NCBI GenBank assembly: GCA_902790675.1
Contig: CADASU010000001.1
Coordinates: forward strand, 124,001 to 188,000
Source of the DNA: Oscillospiraceae bacterium
Lineage (GTDB): Bacteria > Bacillota > Clostridia > Oscillospirales > Ruminococcaceae
Length of the DNA stretch: 64,000 bases
Reading direction: 5' to 3'
The translations under genes were made by a program, and so were the position numbers. How positions within the stretch are numbered: the first letter of the stretch is position 1; the number at the start of each line of letters is the position of its first letter. The notes under the pieces were generated by a model that saw nothing but the letters and a program-made list of their open reading frames with translations, was not told the DNA's origin and searched no databases. Shown here in pieces: positions 9,501 to 20,459 of the stretch.

Positions 9501-10312
9501 AAAGTAAATTGGTTCCAAAAATTTGCATTATATTCGCATTAATCTTTTTATATTTACCAATTATTGTGGTTATTATTTTTGCTTTTAACAAAACAAAATC
9601 CAGAACCGTTTTCAATGGTCCAACGCTAAGCTGGTTTTTCGAGCTTTTTAAAGATCACTCCATTATGACATCTCTTTTAAATTCTTTTATTTTAGCCATT
9701 TTAGCTTCAATAATTGCTACAGTTATTGGAACAATGGCTGCTTTACAAATAGTAAAAATGAAAAAAAGTAGTCAATCAGTAATAATGAGTTTGAACTATA
9801 TTCCAATAATAAATTCTGATATTGTTATGGGAATATCTTTGATGCTTTTAATGACATTTATTCTCAATATTATAGGTGGTCATCTTGGATTTTTAACAGT
9901 TTTAATCGCACATATAACTTTATGTATGCCATACGTTATTTTAACAATTATTCCTAAAATTAAACAAACAGATCCAAATTTATTAGAAGCAGCATTAGAT
10001 TTAGGATGTACTCCTAGTAAAGCTTTTTTTAAAGTTATTCTTCCACAAATTACTCCTGGTATTATTAGTGCGTTTATAATGGCATTTTCTATTTCTTTTG
10101 ATGACTTCGCAGTTAGTTATTTTACAACGGGCAGTTCGTTTCAAACGCTCCCAGTTCTTATATACTCTATGGCTAGGAAAAGAATAACCCCAAAAATAAA
10201 TGCGCTATTTGCGATAATGTTTGTTTTAATATTGCTCATGCTTATAGTGATGAATTACTTAGATATAAAATCCGAAAAAACATTAAAGAAAAAATCACTA
10301 AGCTCAAACTAA
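9497..10312 (+). CDS. potC: Spermidine/putrescine ABC transporter permease PotC
   Basis: Second permease of the polyamine importer, 271 residues with about six membrane helices and an EAA loop (EAALDLGCTPSKAFFKVILPQ, near residues 164-184). It overlaps potB by 4 bases (ATGA), which implies coupled translation. Order and spacing match the canonical potABCD operon. Confidence 0.93.
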   Translation: MKSKLVPKICIIFALIFLYLPIIVVIIFAFNKTKSRTVFNGPTLSWFFELFKDHSIMTSLLNSFILAILASIIATVIGTMAALQIVKMKKSSQSVIMSLNYIPIINSDIVMGISLMLLMTFILNIIGGHLGFLTVLIAHITLCMPYVILTIIPKIKQTDPNLLEAALDLGCTPSKAFFKVILPQITPGIISAFIMAFSISFDDFAVSYFTTGSSFQTLPVLIYSMARKRITPKINALFAIMFVLILLMLIVMNYLDIKSEKTLKKKSLSSN

Positions 10313-10341
10313 AAATTTATAAAAACAAATTGGAGATTAAA

Positions 10342-11442
10342 ATGAAAAAATTAATGTCAATGACATTAGTGCTTGTTATGTTACTGAGTTCTATATTTCA
10401 GTCAGGATGTTCAAACAAAAATTATCCTAATGGAGAATTAAAAATATTTTGCTGGGGTGAATATCTAGCGAATGGAACGTCCGATTCTTTAGACATAATA
10501 AAGGCTTTTGAAGAAGAAACCGGAATAAAAGTTTCTGTGTTCTCAACATATGATTCAAATGAACAGATGTATGCAAAATTAAAATATGGCAGTGTGGATT
10601 ACGACTTAATTTTTCCATCAGAATATATGATATCACGCTTAATTAAAGAAGATATGATCCAAAAAATAAACATAAAATCTTTAAACAATTACTCTGAAAT
10701 AATGAATAGCTGCAAGGGTAGTGTCTCAGGATATGATCCAACAGACGAATATAGTGTTCCCTACGCATGGGGAACTGTTGGTTTAGTTTATAATTCCCCC
10801 ATGATTGAAAAATTGACAAATCAAAATGCCAAAGATGTTGTTAAAGGCTGGAAATCTCTTTGGGATAAAAGACTAGAAAAAGAAGTTTTTATGTTTATAA
10901 ACAGCAGAGATAGTTTTGCTATAGCAGAAAAAATATTAGGTTTTTCTTTAAATACCACTAATTTGGACGAAATTAACGATGCAGCAAATCTTTTAAAAAC
11001 TCAAAGGCCAATAGTGCAAGCATATATTATGGATCAAATTTTTGATAAAATGGCAAATAACGAAGGTGCTATTGCCCCCGCATATTCAGGTGATATAATT
11101 ACCATGATGAAAGAAAATCCAAATTTAGAATATTGCTTTCCAGAAGAAGGTTCTAACATATTTGTGGATGGAATGTGTATACCAAAAAACGCGAAAAACG
11201 TGGAAAACGCACATAAATTTATAGATTTCCTCTGCAGACCAGATATTGCCCTGAAAAATGCAAATTTTCTTTCATATTCTACTCCAGTAATTGGTGCTTG
11301 GGAAAATCTTGATGAAAATTTAAAGCAAAATCCAATAGCATATCCTCCCGAAAGTATAATAAAAAAGTGCGAGTCACACAAATATTTGCCAAAAGAAATT
11401 AACACAAAAATGGAAACTTTATGGACTGAAATAAGAAACTAA
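10342..11442 (+). CDS. potD: Spermidine/putrescine-binding lipoprotein PotD
   Basis: Extracellular polyamine receptor of the importer. A signal peptide ends in the lipobox FQSGC, so the mature protein is a lipid-anchored Cys protein, as expected in a Gram-positive. The family motif IFCWGEYL opens the mature domain, and YSVPYAWGTVGLVYN is also typical. A TTG start 12 bases upstream is possible, but TTGGAG lies 8 bases before the ATG at 10342, so that ATG was chosen (366 residues). It is the last gene of the operon and is followed by a terminator. Confidence 0.93.
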   Translation: MKKLMSMTLVLVMLLSSIFQSGCSNKNYPNGELKIFCWGEYLANGTSDSLDIIKAFEEETGIKVSVFSTYDSNEQMYAKLKYGSVDYDLIFPSEYMISRLIKEDMIQKINIKSLNNYSEIMNSCKGSVSGYDPTDEYSVPYAWGTVGLVYNSPMIEKLTNQNAKDVVKGWKSLWDKRLEKEVFMFINSRDSFAIAEKILGFSLNTTNLDEINDAANLLKTQRPIVQAYIMDQIFDKMANNEGAIAPAYSGDIITMMKENPNLEYCFPEEGSNIFVDGMCIPKNAKNVENAHKFIDFLCRPDIALKNANFLSYSTPVIGAWENLDENLKQNPIAYPPESIIKKCESHKYLPKEINTKMETLWTEIRN

Positions 11443-11448
11443 ACAAAG

Positions 11449-11488
11449 AAACCAGCAAAGTTAAAAAATATGCTGGTTTTTTATTTTT
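11449..11488. terminator. Terminator between potD and sbcC
   Basis: Inverted repeat AAACCAGCA (11449-11457) / TGCTGGTTT (11471-11479) is followed by a T-run on +, with a T-rich stretch on - as well. It probably serves both convergent operons. Confidence 0.8.
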
Positions 11489-14426
11489 AATATATTACTT
11501 CAATTTTACTTCCACTATATATTTTACTTTGTTTAATTTGAATTTGAGATCTTATTCTTCCTTTCAATTCAGGAATATGTGATATTAGTCCAATAATTCT
11601 GCCAGATTTATGTAAAGTTGTTAAACACTGAATAACGCTATTTAAATATTCAGAATCTAAAGTTCCAAATCCTTCATCAATTAGCATTGTTCCAAGTTCA
11701 ACCCCTCCGGATTTGTTCGATACAACATCATATAATCCTAACGATAGTGAAAGAGAAGCGGCGAAAGTCTCTCCACCAGACAGTGTGCTAACATGCCTAA
11801 TTTTTCCACTATATGCATCAAATATTTTTAAACTTATATCTTGCGATTCTATATCTTCTATTTTAGTAAATTGATATCTGCCATTGGTTATTTTACCTAG
11901 CCAAATATTGGCAAAAACTAATACTTCATTTACGCAAGCTGCCAACACATATTTTTCAAATCCCATTCTTTTTCTGTTTCCTTTAGCAACTTCACTCATT
12001 GTTTTAGCAACTTTATATTCTTCTTCTAATTTTTCAACATTTTTATAATTGCATGTTAATTCATCCAAGCAATTTTTGTTTATTATCAATCGTTTTCTTA
12101 ACTTTTCTTCTTGCTGCTTAATTTCTTGCCTTTTAGCCTCATTTTTACATTTTAATGCCTTAATGTCGTCAACCGATTCACTTTTTAAATTTTGCAAAGA
12201 CTTTTCTATAGTTTGTAGTTCAATATTTCTGCGATCTATTTCTTTTAAAATATCCTCATCTTTTTTTATTTCAAGTTTTAATTGTTCAATATTTGGTAAA
12301 AACTTCAGGAATTCAGCAATAGTAATATCAAATTTATTTAATTGATCATCAAATTGTTTTTTTGAATTTATAGTACGATCTTTCAGCTCAGAATAACTAA
12401 GTTTTGCCGCTTTCATTTCTCCTAACAAACCATTCAATTTTTTCTCTTGAATCAAATGTTCTCTTTGAATATCTTCTATTTTCTTTTTCAAATTATTCTG
12501 ATTGCTTAAAAGTTCCTGCTCATATTTTGCAATTTTATCTAAATTTTGCAGCTCTATAGGAATATCCTCAAGATATTCTGCTTTTTGCTTATTTAGTTCA
12601 TCGCAATTAGATAAAAACTTACTTTTGTCTATTTCAAGTTTAGATATACTGTTTGTATAATCAACCTGTTCGTCCACTTCAGTTTTCCATAAATTTTTAG
12701 GAATTTGCGTTTTAAGTTTTTCACGAATTTTATTCAAACTTGTCTCATGATTTTTCAAAACTTCCTTTAAGCTGTCCTCGCTGTAGTCTATAACATCTCC
12801 ATCAACATTTTCAATAGAAATGTTTAATATGCCAATTTCATACTCTATTTTTCTAAGCAAATCCTTCTGTGAATCAACCATCATTCTTAATTTTTCCAGT
12901 TTACTCTGTGTAATTACTTCTGAGTCAAAATTACTCATAATTTTAGGATGATCAATCGACCCACAAACAGGACATGGCTCTCCTTTTTTTAACTCTTTAG
13001 CTAAAGCATAGGCTTGTTGTTCATAGAAATTTTTACAACCCTCTAAATATTTATTATTATATATTTTTAATTTGTCTTTACAGTTTAAATAATCGTTTTT
13101 TAGCTCAATTATTTTATTTAAGTTTTCAATTGCTTCACTTTCAACTTTAGCTTCATTTTTTAATAATGCTAAATTGTTTTTTGCGTTTAAAACAGTAATT
13201 TCTTCCTCTATTTTTTTTACTTCACTTAGTTCTATTTTAACTTTACAATCAATTTTATCAACCAATTCTAATATTTTTTTTGCATTCAATAATTGAACAT
13301 ATTTAAAGTCTATATTTTTCAACTCATCTTGCAACTTATCAATATCACTAACACGCTTTTGAGAAGTCTTTAAATTATTATTTTGCTTTTCAATTTCTTG
13401 CTTTAATTTAGTTATCTGATCCTGTTTATTTGTTAAATCGCTGCTCAAGTTTTTATAGGATTTATATATTATCTCAGCCTTTTCCAGTCTTTTAACCGTT
13501 TCCTGTTTTTTCTTGAAATTGTCGATATCTGGCTTATTTACAGCCAATTCTTTAATGCATTTTTTTATATTATCTCTCTCAGCTTGCTTCTTCTGAATTT
13601 GAACTGCAATTTGAATTCTAGCCTCAAGTTTTTGCAACGATATATCTAAATTGTGCAAATTATCTATTAGGCATTTTAATTTCAGTTCGTCGTTTGCATT
13701 TTGCTCAGATAATAAACTAATAATATCGCATATTTTAACATGTTCCTCTGCTAATAAATTCAATAACGTTTCATTATCAGTTATTATGCTTTTTATTTTT
13801 TCAAAATTTCTTCTATTTACATCCTCATATTTTTTCAATATATTTTGCTTATACTCAAAAATCTTATTAGTAATTATTTCATAAATTTCTGTTCCAAAAA
13901 GCTTCCGAAATGTTTTAGCCTGTTCTTCACCTCTTTCAGTTAGCAATTTTTGAAACTGCCCTTGAGGTAACATAACAAGCTTATTAAAATTGATCTTATC
14001 TATTCCTATAATTTGCTCGTTTATTAATCGCGATATTTCTTTCAAATTATTCTCAATTTTTCCATCTGGCATTTTTAGTTCTGCTTGATGCTTGTGTTGT
14101 TTAAAGCCATCTCCTCTTAATTTTGCGACTATTTGGTCTGGCGCTCTATAAATTTTATATATTTTTCCTTTAGATTCAAACTCTAATTCAACATAACATA
14201 AACTTCCTGCACTTGAAAAATCGCTTTTTAAACTTCTGCTTTCCTTTCTTTGCCCACTAACACTACCATACAAAACAAAACAAATTGCATCAAAAATAGT
14301 AGTTTTTCCCGCACCCGTATCACCAGAAATCAAAAATAAATTTTCATTTTTAAACAACGAAAAATCTATTTCTTCAGTTTTGGCATATGGACCAAAAGCA
14401 GCCATCTTTAATTTAATTGGCCTCAT
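11487..14426 (-). CDS. sbcC: Exonuclease subunit SbcC (Rad50-like ATPase)
   Basis: SMC-like ATPase of the SbcCD nuclease that opens hairpins and processes DNA ends. N-terminal Walker A is GDTGAGKTT (about residue 35). Long Lys/Glu/Leu-rich coiled coils flank the zinc hook CPVC (about residue 485). The C-terminal half has the signature TLSGGETF (about 880) and Walker B LIDEGFGTLD. At 979 residues it is normal for the family. It overlaps sbcD by 14 bases, so the two subunits are translationally coupled. GGGGGAAC precedes the ATG. Confidence 0.95.
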   Translation of the reverse strand: MRPIKLKMAAFGPYAKTEEIDFSLFKNENLFLISGDTGAGKTTIFDAICFVLYGSVSGQRKESRSLKSDFSSAGSLCYVELEFESKGKIYKIYRAPDQIVAKLRGDGFKQHKHQAELKMPDGKIENNLKEISRLINEQIIGIDKINFNKLVMLPQGQFQKLLTERGEEQAKTFRKLFGTEIYEIITNKIFEYKQNILKKYEDVNRRNFEKIKSIITDNETLLNLLAEEHVKICDIISLLSEQNANDELKLKCLIDNLHNLDISLQKLEARIQIAVQIQKKQAERDNIKKCIKELAVNKPDIDNFKKKQETVKRLEKAEIIYKSYKNLSSDLTNKQDQITKLKQEIEKQNNNLKTSQKRVSDIDKLQDELKNIDFKYVQLLNAKKILELVDKIDCKVKIELSEVKKIEEEITVLNAKNNLALLKNEAKVESEAIENLNKIIELKNDYLNCKDKLKIYNNKYLEGCKNFYEQQAYALAKELKKGEPCPVCGSIDHPKIMSNFDSEVITQSKLEKLRMMVDSQKDLLRKIEYEIGILNISIENVDGDVIDYSEDSLKEVLKNHETSLNKIREKLKTQIPKNLWKTEVDEQVDYTNSISKLEIDKSKFLSNCDELNKQKAEYLEDIPIELQNLDKIAKYEQELLSNQNNLKKKIEDIQREHLIQEKKLNGLLGEMKAAKLSYSELKDRTINSKKQFDDQLNKFDITIAEFLKFLPNIEQLKLEIKKDEDILKEIDRRNIELQTIEKSLQNLKSESVDDIKALKCKNEAKRQEIKQQEEKLRKRLIINKNCLDELTCNYKNVEKLEEEYKVAKTMSEVAKGNRKRMGFEKYVLAACVNEVLVFANIWLGKITNGRYQFTKIEDIESQDISLKIFDAYSGKIRHVSTLSGGETFAASLSLSLGLYDVVSNKSGGVELGTMLIDEGFGTLDSEYLNSVIQCLTTLHKSGRIIGLISHIPELKGRIRSQIQIKQSKIYSGSKIEVIY

Positions 14427-15540
14427 TATTCAGTTCCCCCATTACTCTTTCCAAAAGCTGCTTTTCCAGTTCATTCATCTCTTTTCCAGACACATCTTTA
14501 TAAAATGATGCAAACAACTCCTGCGGACTTTTTTGTATAATATGCTGAGATGTTCTAGTATTATCTAATTTTATATTAACATAGCTTAAATCTAATATAT
14601 TAGGACAAACCGTCCTTATTCGCCCATGAGGGTCTATAATAAAATTTTCATCAGTAAGCTGCACCGAAACATAGTCATTCGTTTTTATTTTCATTATATC
14701 TTCAAAATTGCCACGCAAAATTCTCAAATCACGTAAAGGCTCAACCAATATTTTTTCTATATTTATATTTTTTGATCTATCTATATCAATAATCACCACT
14801 TGCTTTTTGTGATTCGCCTCACTCACTGAATATTTTAAAGGTGATCCTGAATATCTTCCTCTTTTTCCAGCTTTCTGAGGTCCATGTAAGTGTCCTAATG
14901 CAATATAATCAAAATTTTTAAACTTGTCTAAATTTACAATATCACTACCACCAATTGAAATCTCCGAGTCACAATATTCCAAATCTTTAAAGCCAAAATC
15001 CATATATGTTCCATGTGTGCATAATATGTTAACATCACAAGATATATTGCTTTGTATTTTATGTTTTAAAACGATATCAATAGCAGAATCAAAACTAGAA
15101 ATTTTATCAACACCAAAATACTCTTTAACCATTGTAGGATCTACATATGGCAAAAGCGTAAAACCAACTGCTCCGAATATGTCATCAATTTTAACATGTT
15201 TTATTCCACTAACTCCCCCACAAATAGTTAATCCCGAACTTTCCAATATTTTAGAAGAAAAGCTCAACTTTTGTGGTGAATCATGATTTCCAGATATAAT
15301 TAAAGCAGGTATTTTAAGCTCCATTATAACCTTCGTTAAAAATTCATCTAACAGTTCAACAGCAGCTGCAGACGGAACAGCACTATTATATATGTCTCCT
15401 GCAACAACTAAAACGTCTATCTTTTCATTTTTTATAACAGAAATAAGCCAATTCAAAAAATGCGCTTGATCTTCAATTAAACTATATTTATTTAAAAACC
15501 GCCCTATATGCCAATCAGCCGTATGCAATATTCGCAACAA
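14413..15540 (-). CDS. sbcD: Exonuclease subunit SbcD (Mre11-like nuclease)
   Basis: Calcineurin-like phosphoesterase with the metal motifs HTADWHIG (residues 6-13), VAGDIYN (about 46-52), SGNHDSP (about 83) and HGTYMD/GHLHGPQ further on. It is the nuclease partner of SbcC. The length of 375 residues is normal. The start is TTG: two TTG codons in a row at 15540 and 15537 follow GGAGGT, and either could be used; the first is given. Confidence 0.94.
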   Translation of the reverse strand: MLRILHTADWHIGRFLNKYSLIEDQAHFLNWLISVIKNEKIDVLVVAGDIYNSAVPSAAAVELLDEFLTKVIMELKIPALIISGNHDSPQKLSFSSKILESSGLTICGGVSGIKHVKIDDIFGAVGFTLLPYVDPTMVKEYFGVDKISSFDSAIDIVLKHKIQSNISCDVNILCTHGTYMDFGFKDLEYCDSEISIGGSDIVNLDKFKNFDYIALGHLHGPQKAGKRGRYSGSPLKYSVSEANHKKQVVIIDIDRSKNINIEKILVEPLRDLRILRGNFEDIMKIKTNDYVSVQLTDENFIIDPHGRIRTVCPNILDLSYVNIKLDNTRTSQHIIQKSPQELFASFYKDVSGKEMNELEKQLLERVMGELNNEAN

Positions 15541-15611
15541 AATACCTCCAATACCTTTTATATCCTTTATTCATGATTATAGCAAATTCAGAACTCATAC
15601 ACAATATTATA

Positions 15612-15647
15612 AAATAAAAAAGTTGACAGCAACTGCCATCAACTTTA
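15612..15647 (-). terminator. Terminator after tuf
   Basis: On the minus strand AAAGTTGA...CAG-TTG-CTG-TCAACTTT forms an 11-bp stem with a 3-base bulge, followed by a run of T. It closes the rpsL-rpsG-fusA-tuf transcript. Confidence 0.8.
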
Positions 15648-15668
15648 AAATATATATTTGTGTATCAA

Positions 15669-16868
15669 TTACTCGTTAATTTCAGTAACAACACCGGAAC
15701 CAACAGTTCTACCACCTTCACGGATAGCAAAACGCAAGCCGCTTTCAATAGCAATTGGAGTAATCAATTCAACGTTCATTTCTACATTATCTCCAGGCAT
15801 ACACATTTCTGTTCCTTCAGGAAGACTTACAACACCTGTAACATCTGTTGTTCTGAAATAGAACTGTGGACGATAATTGTTGAAGAATGGAGTATGACGA
15901 CCACCCTCGTCTTTTTTCAATACATAAACTGAACCGTGGAACTTAGTATGTGGGTGAATTGAGCCTGGAGCGCAAAGAACCTGACCACGTTTAATTTCTT
16001 CACGTGAAACACCACGTAAAAGTGCACCAATGTTGTCTCCTGCCTCTGCATAATCCAATGTTTTGCGGAACATTTCAATTCCTGTAATAACTGTTTTTGC
16101 ACGCTCTTCTGTAAGACCGATGATTTCTACTTCATCAGAAACGTTCAATTTTCCTCTTTCAACACGACCTGTAGCAACTGTTCCACGACCAGAAATTGTC
16201 ATAACGTCTTCAACAGGCATAAGGAAAGGAAGGTCTGATTTTCTTTCAGGAGTAGGAATATATTCATCAACTGCATCCATCAATTCAATAATTGGAGCAT
16301 ATGCTGGATCGTTAATATCGTTTGGAGCTTCCAAAACTTTCAATGCAGAGCCCTTAATGATCGGAATATCATCACCTGGAAAGTCATATTCAGAAAGCAA
16401 ATCACGAATTTCCATCTCTACTAATTCCAAGAACTCTTCATCATCAACCTGATCAACTTTGTTCATGAAAACAACTATATATGGAACACCAACCTGGCGT
16501 GCGAGCAAGATATGCTCACGTGTCTGAGGCATAGGACCGTCTGCTGCCGATACAACCAATATAGCACCGTCCATTTGAGCAGCACCTGTGATCATGTTTT
16601 TAACATAGTCAGCATGTCCTGGACAGTCAACGTGTGCATAGTGACGTTTTTCTGTTTCATACTCAACGTGCGCAGTATTAATTGTTATTCCACGTTCACG
16701 CTCTTCTGGAGCCTTATCTATATTTGCATAATCAACAAAATCAGCTTGACCTTTCATTCCAAGAGTTTTTGTTATTGCTGCAGTTAATGTAGTTTTACCG
16801 TGGTCAACGTGACCAATAGTACCAATATTAATATGTGGCTTATTTCTTTCAAATTTTGCTTTTGCCAT
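15669..16868 (-). CDS. tuf: Translation elongation factor Tu
   Basis: GTPase delivering aminoacyl-tRNA to the ribosome. It has GHVDHGKTT (P-loop, about residue 19), [17 protein letters not shown] and SALK, then the beta-barrel domains 2 and 3 ending VGSGVVTEI. The 399 residues fit the family. GGAGGAGAAAATA precedes the ATG. It sits 83 bases after fusA as the last gene of the str operon. Confidence 0.98.
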   Translation of the reverse strand: MAKAKFERNKPHINIGTIGHVDHGKTTLTAAITKTLGMKGQADFVDYANIDKAPEERERGITINTAHVEYETEKRHYAHVDCPGHADYVKNMITGAAQMDGAILVVSAADGPMPQTREHILLARQVGVPYIVVFMNKVDQVDDEEFLELVEMEIRDLLSEYDFPGDDIPIIKGSALKVLEAPNDINDPAYAPIIELMDAVDEYIPTPERKSDLPFLMPVEDVMTISGRGTVATGRVERGKLNVSDEVEIIGLTEERAKTVITGIEMFRKTLDYAEAGDNIGALLRGVSREEIKRGQVLCAPGSIHPHTKFHGSVYVLKKDEGGRHTPFFNNYRPQFYFRTTDVTGVVSLPEGTEMCMPGDNVEMNVELITPIAIESGLRFAIREGGRTVGSGVVTEINE

Positions 16869-16951
16869 TATTTTCTCCTCCTCAAAATTAACTTCATGCT
16901 GAATCTTATTCTAACACATAATAAAAATTATTCAAGTACTTTTAAGCAATT

Positions 16952-19072
16952 TTATTTTTTTGCTCTAGCGGACATAATTTTTTCTGATATAGACTTCGGA
17001 ACCTCAATATAGTGGCTAGGCTCCATAGAATACTGTCCTCTACCTTGCGTTTTAGATCTCAAATCATTTGAATATCCAAACATTTCAGAAAGAGGAACAT
17101 TTGCTTTTATCTCTTGCAAACCATTTCTAGGGTCCATTCCCTCAACCTGACCACGCCTCGAGTTCAAATCTCCTATAACATCTCCCATATATTCCTCCGG
17201 AACAATAACAACCACTTTCATGATTGGCTCCAAAATTACAGGATCTGCTTTTCTCATAGCTTCTTTGAACGCCTGAGAACCGGCTATTTTAAACGCCATT
17301 TCAGAAGAGTCAACGTCATGATATGATCCATCATACAAAGTAACCTTAACGTCAACCACTTGATATCCAGCTAAAATACCAGCCTGCATTGCTCCCTGAA
17401 TACCCGAATCAACTGCTGGAATATATTCTTTTGGAATTGCTCCTCCAACAATTTTATTAATAAATTCATATCCTTTGCCTGACTCATTAGGCTCAACATG
17501 AATCTTAACATGTCCATATTGACCTTTACCACCAGACTGACGCGCATATTTATGATCGATGTCAACTTCGCGTCTTATTGTTTCCTTATATGAAACCTGA
17601 GGCGCTCCAACATTAGCTTCAACCTTAAACTCACGAAGCAAACGGTCAACAATAATTTCTAAATGAAGCTCACCCATTCCAGCTATTATAGTCTGACCTG
17701 TTTCCTCATTTGTATATGTTCTAAAGGTTGGGTCTTCCTCAGCAAGTTTAGCCAAAGCTATTCCCATTTTTTCAGAACCAGCTTTTGTTTTTGGCTCAAT
17801 TGCAAGACTTATAACAGGTTCTGGAAATTCCATAGACTCTAATATTATTGGATGCTGAGAATCACAAAGCGTATCTCCAGTTACAGTATTCTTAAGGCCA
17901 ACTGCAGCAGCAATATCTCCCGCAAAAACCTCTTCAATATCTGTTCGATTGTTAGAATGCATCTGTAATATTCTACCAATACGTTCATTATTGCCTTTGA
18001 CTGAATTATAAACATTTGTTCCTGCCTTTATGCTTCCTGAATATACACGGAAGAAGCACAGTTTCCCAACAAATGGGTCTGTTGCAATTTTAAATGCAAG
18101 CGCCGAAAAAGGCTCTGTATCAGAAGATGGCCTGTCCTCTTCTTCATCAGTTTTAGGATTTATTCCCTTAATAGGTGGAATGTCTGTTGGAGCTGGCATA
18201 TAGTCTACAATTGCATCTAACAAAGGCTGAACACCCTTATTTCTATAAGATGTTCCGCAAGTTACTGGAACAATTTTATTAGCTATTGTTCCAACTCTAA
18301 GCGCTTTCTTTATCTCCTCAACACTGATTTCTTCACCTTCAAGGTATTTCATCATAATATCTTCATCAACTTCAGCAACTGCTTCTAATAGCTTTGTTCG
18401 ATATTCATCAGCTATATCTTTTAAATCATCAGGAATATCGGTTGAATCCATAACCTTGCCCAAATCGTCTGCATATATGATAGCTTCCATTTTAACAAGG
18501 TCAATGATTCCCTTAAAAGTGTCCTCAGCTCCTATAGGAAGTTGAATTGGAATTGCATTACATTTCAAACGCTCTTCCATCATCTTAACGACATTATAAA
18601 AATCTGCTCCCATAATATCCATCTTATTTACATAAGCCATTCTGGGAACTCCGTAATTATCAGCCTGATGCCAAACAGTTTCAGACTGCGGCTCAACTCC
18701 ACCTTTTGCACAAAAAACAGTCACCGAACCATCTAATACTCTAAGTGATCTTTCAACTTCAACCGTAAAATCAACGTGTCCAGGAGTGTCTATTATATTG
18801 ATACGATGTCTATGTTTTTTCATCATGGCTGGATTTCCTAAAAACTCAGTATGGCTCCAGTAACAAGTTGTAGCAGCAGATGTGATCGTGATTCCACGCT
18901 CCTGTTCTTGCTCCATCCAGTCCATCGTTGCTGCACCATCATGAGTTTCTCCCAACTTACGATTTATTCCCGTATAATAAAGTATACGCTCAGTAGTTGT
19001 TGTTTTTCCAGCATCAATGTGAGCCATTATACCAATATTACGGGTCATTTGTAACGATACGTCTCTTGGCAT
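16952..19072 (-). CDS. fusA: Translation elongation factor G
   Basis: Translocase GTPase. P-loop [13 protein letters not shown] (about residues 17-29), DTPGHVDFT and NKMD define the G domain; domains II-V follow with [15 protein letters not shown] near the end. There are 706 residues. The loop before the DTPGH motif is several residues longer than in E. coli EF-G (segment [14 protein letters not shown]), as seen in some clostridial forms. GAGGAGGG precedes the ATG. It lies downstream of rpsG by 144 bases. Confidence 0.98.
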   Translation of the reverse strand: MPRDVSLQMTRNIGIMAHIDAGKTTTTERILYYTGINRKLGETHDGAATMDWMEQEQERGITITSAATTCYWSHTEFLGNPAMMKKHRHRINIIDTPGHVDFTVEVERSLRVLDGSVTVFCAKGGVEPQSETVWHQADNYGVPRMAYVNKMDIMGADFYNVVKMMEERLKCNAIPIQLPIGAEDTFKGIIDLVKMEAIIYADDLGKVMDSTDIPDDLKDIADEYRTKLLEAVAEVDEDIMMKYLEGEEISVEEIKKALRVGTIANKIVPVTCGTSYRNKGVQPLLDAIVDYMPAPTDIPPIKGINPKTDEEEDRPSSDTEPFSALAFKIATDPFVGKLCFFRVYSGSIKAGTNVYNSVKGNNERIGRILQMHSNNRTDIEEVFAGDIAAAVGLKNTVTGDTLCDSQHPIILESMEFPEPVISLAIEPKTKAGSEKMGIALAKLAEEDPTFRTYTNEETGQTIIAGMGELHLEIIVDRLLREFKVEANVGAPQVSYKETIRREVDIDHKYARQSGGKGQYGHVKIHVEPNESGKGYEFINKIVGGAIPKEYIPAVDSGIQGAMQAGILAGYQVVDVKVTLYDGSYHDVDSSEMAFKIAGSQAFKEAMRKADPVILEPIMKVVVIVPEEYMGDVIGDLNSRRGQVEGMDPRNGLQEIKANVPLSEMFGYSNDLRSKTQGRGQYSMEPSHYIEVPKSISEKIMSARAKK

Positions 19073-19216
19073 AATTCCCTCCTCAATACTAACGGTTTTT
19101 CAACCAAATTTTTTTCTTTAAAAATTTTTTGCATGCAACTATTATAGCAAATAAATCTATAAAAAGCTACAAATAATAACATATAAATTACAAACGTAAA
19201 ATACTCTATAAAAATA

Positions 19217-19687
19217 CTACCAACGGTAATGTGCAAAAGCTTTATTTGCTTCAGCCATTTTATGTGTATCTTCACGCTTCTTGCACGAACCACCCGTATT
19301 ATTAAGAGCATCCATTATTTCCGCTGCCAAACGCTCTCTCATTGTTCTTTCGTTACGCTGACGTGAATATAAGGTAATCCAACGCAACCCCAATGTTTGC
19401 CTACGTTCAGGGCGAACTTCAATAGGAACCTGATATGTTGCTCCACCAACACGACGAGCTTTTACCTCTAACACTGGCATTATATTTTCCATTGCTTCTT
19501 GGAAAGCTTCAAGCGGCTCTCTATCTAATTTTTCTTTTACAATATCAAATGCACCATAAACTATTTTCTGCGCAACACCCTTTTTTCCATCAAGCATTAT
19601 GCTATTTATAAGACGTGTCACAAGTTTAGATTTATAAAGCGGATCTGGCAAAACATCACGTTTTGCTATTTTCCCTCTTCTTGGCAC
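19217..19687 (-). CDS. rpsG: 30S ribosomal protein S7
   Basis: Primary 16S-binding protein of the 30S head. It starts [11 protein letters not shown] from GTG 19687, preceded by GGAGGG. An upstream in-frame ATG would add six non-conserved residues and was not used. The length of 156 residues is standard, and the end HYRW is typical. It lies 161 bases after rpsL with a structured gap between (see the separate entry). Confidence 0.96.
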   Translation of the reverse strand: MPRRGKIAKRDVLPDPLYKSKLVTRLINSIMLDGKKGVAQKIVYGAFDIVKEKLDREPLEAFQEAMENIMPVLEVKARRVGGATYQVPIEVRPERRQTLGLRWITLYSRQRNERTMRERLAAEIMDALNNTGGSCKKREDTHKMAEANKAFAHYRW

Positions 19688-19848
19688 TTCTCTTCCCTCC
19701 TTCATAAATTGATGAATTCATTGGTACTCGAAAGCAAAACCTCCCGTTGTGCCACCCAGGTAAAATGTCTTAATTTAAACAAATATATATTACCCAACTG
19801 GCCACATGCTAGGACTTTTCTGTAAAATCAAACATAAAAATTTTACAA
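19688..19848 (-). promoter_or_regulatory. rpsL-rpsG intercistronic region, possible S7 control site
   Basis: The gap of 161 bases has no gene. On the RNA strand GTGGCCAGTTGGGT can pair with ACCTGGGTGGCAC about 35 bases later, giving an interrupted stem of about 12 pairs with a bulge and several G-U pairs. In E. coli, S7 represses its own synthesis by binding the rpsL-rpsG intercistronic mRNA; this position invites the same idea here, but sequence similarity is not evident. Confidence 0.3.
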
Positions 19849-20268
19849 TTACTTTCCAGCCTTAGGACGCTTCGATCCATATTTAGAACGAGCTTTTTTC
19901 CTATCCGCAACTCCTTGCGAATCCAATGTTCCACGTATAATATGATAACGTGTACCTGGTAAATCCTTAACACGTCCACCACGAATTAAAACAACACTAT
20001 GTTCCTGCAAATTATGCCCCTCTCCAGGAATATAGGATGTAACCTCAATTCCATTAGAAAGACGAACCCTGGCAACTTTTCTAAGCGCTGAGTTTGGCTT
20101 TTTTGGAGTCATAGTTCTAACTGCAGTACACACACCACGCTTCTGTGGAGAATTATGATCTACTGATATTTTTTTCATAGAGTTATAATTCTTTCCAAGA
20201 GCTGGAGCATTAGATTTAGAAGTCTTTTCTTTTCTTCCTTTACGTACAAGCTGGTTAAAAGTTGGCAT
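19849..20268 (-). CDS. rpsL: 30S ribosomal protein S12
   Basis: Decoding-centre protein. It has the motifs [11 protein letters not shown] and GGRVKDLPG, including the Lys residues equivalent to E. coli K43 and K88, so no known streptomycin-resistance substitution is visible. The C-terminus is [16 protein letters not shown]. The length is 139 residues, and AAGGAGGTGCC precedes the ATG. It has its own promoter after rpoC. No L7Ae-like gene lies between rpoC and rpsL, unlike Bacillus. Confidence 0.97.
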   Translation of the reverse strand: MPTFNQLVRKGRKEKTSKSNAPALGKNYNSMKKISVDHNSPQKRGVCTAVRTMTPKKPNSALRKVARVRLSNGIEVTSYIPGEGHNLQEHSVVLIRGGRVKDLPGTRYHIIRGTLDSQGVADRKKARSKYGSKRPKAGK

Positions 20269-20350
20269 ATGGCACCTCCTTATTCAATTTTATGAGCAAA
20301 AGCTCAGTGTATATGTTAGCACAAAAATTTTGTGAAAACAAACCAATAGA

Positions 20351-20380
20351 ATTATATCATTTTAATAGTTATTGTGTCAA
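20351..20380 (-). promoter_or_regulatory. Promoter for rpsL-rpsG-fusA-tuf
   Basis: TTGACA (20380-20375), 18-base spacer, TATAAT (20356-20351) on the minus strand, in the 191-base rpoC-rpsL gap. A small hairpin TGAGC-tttt-GCTCA lies between it and the rpsL ribosome binding site. Both hexamers match consensus exactly, so the str genes can be transcribed apart from rpoBC. Confidence 0.75.
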
Positions 20381-20459
20381 GAGTGTATAAAGAACACAAA
20401 AACTCCTTAATCCAATAACCATAAAACAAAATCCAATACAAAATAATTAGATAATATTG

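Noticed and set aside
15658..19054. Several ORFs of 60-130 codons opposite tuf and fusA
   Set aside because: They are shadows of highly conserved genes, with no ribosome binding sites and no family motifs.
19750..19758. GGGTGGCAC on the minus strand, like a T-box core
   Set aside because: It lies between rpsL and rpsG, with no Stem I, specifier loop or terminator around it; T-boxes precede aminoacyl-tRNA synthetase or amino-acid genes.
20320..20335. Palindrome CACAAAATTTTTGTG before rpsL
   Set aside because: AT-rich and downstream of the promoter; too weak to call an operator or terminator without comparison.
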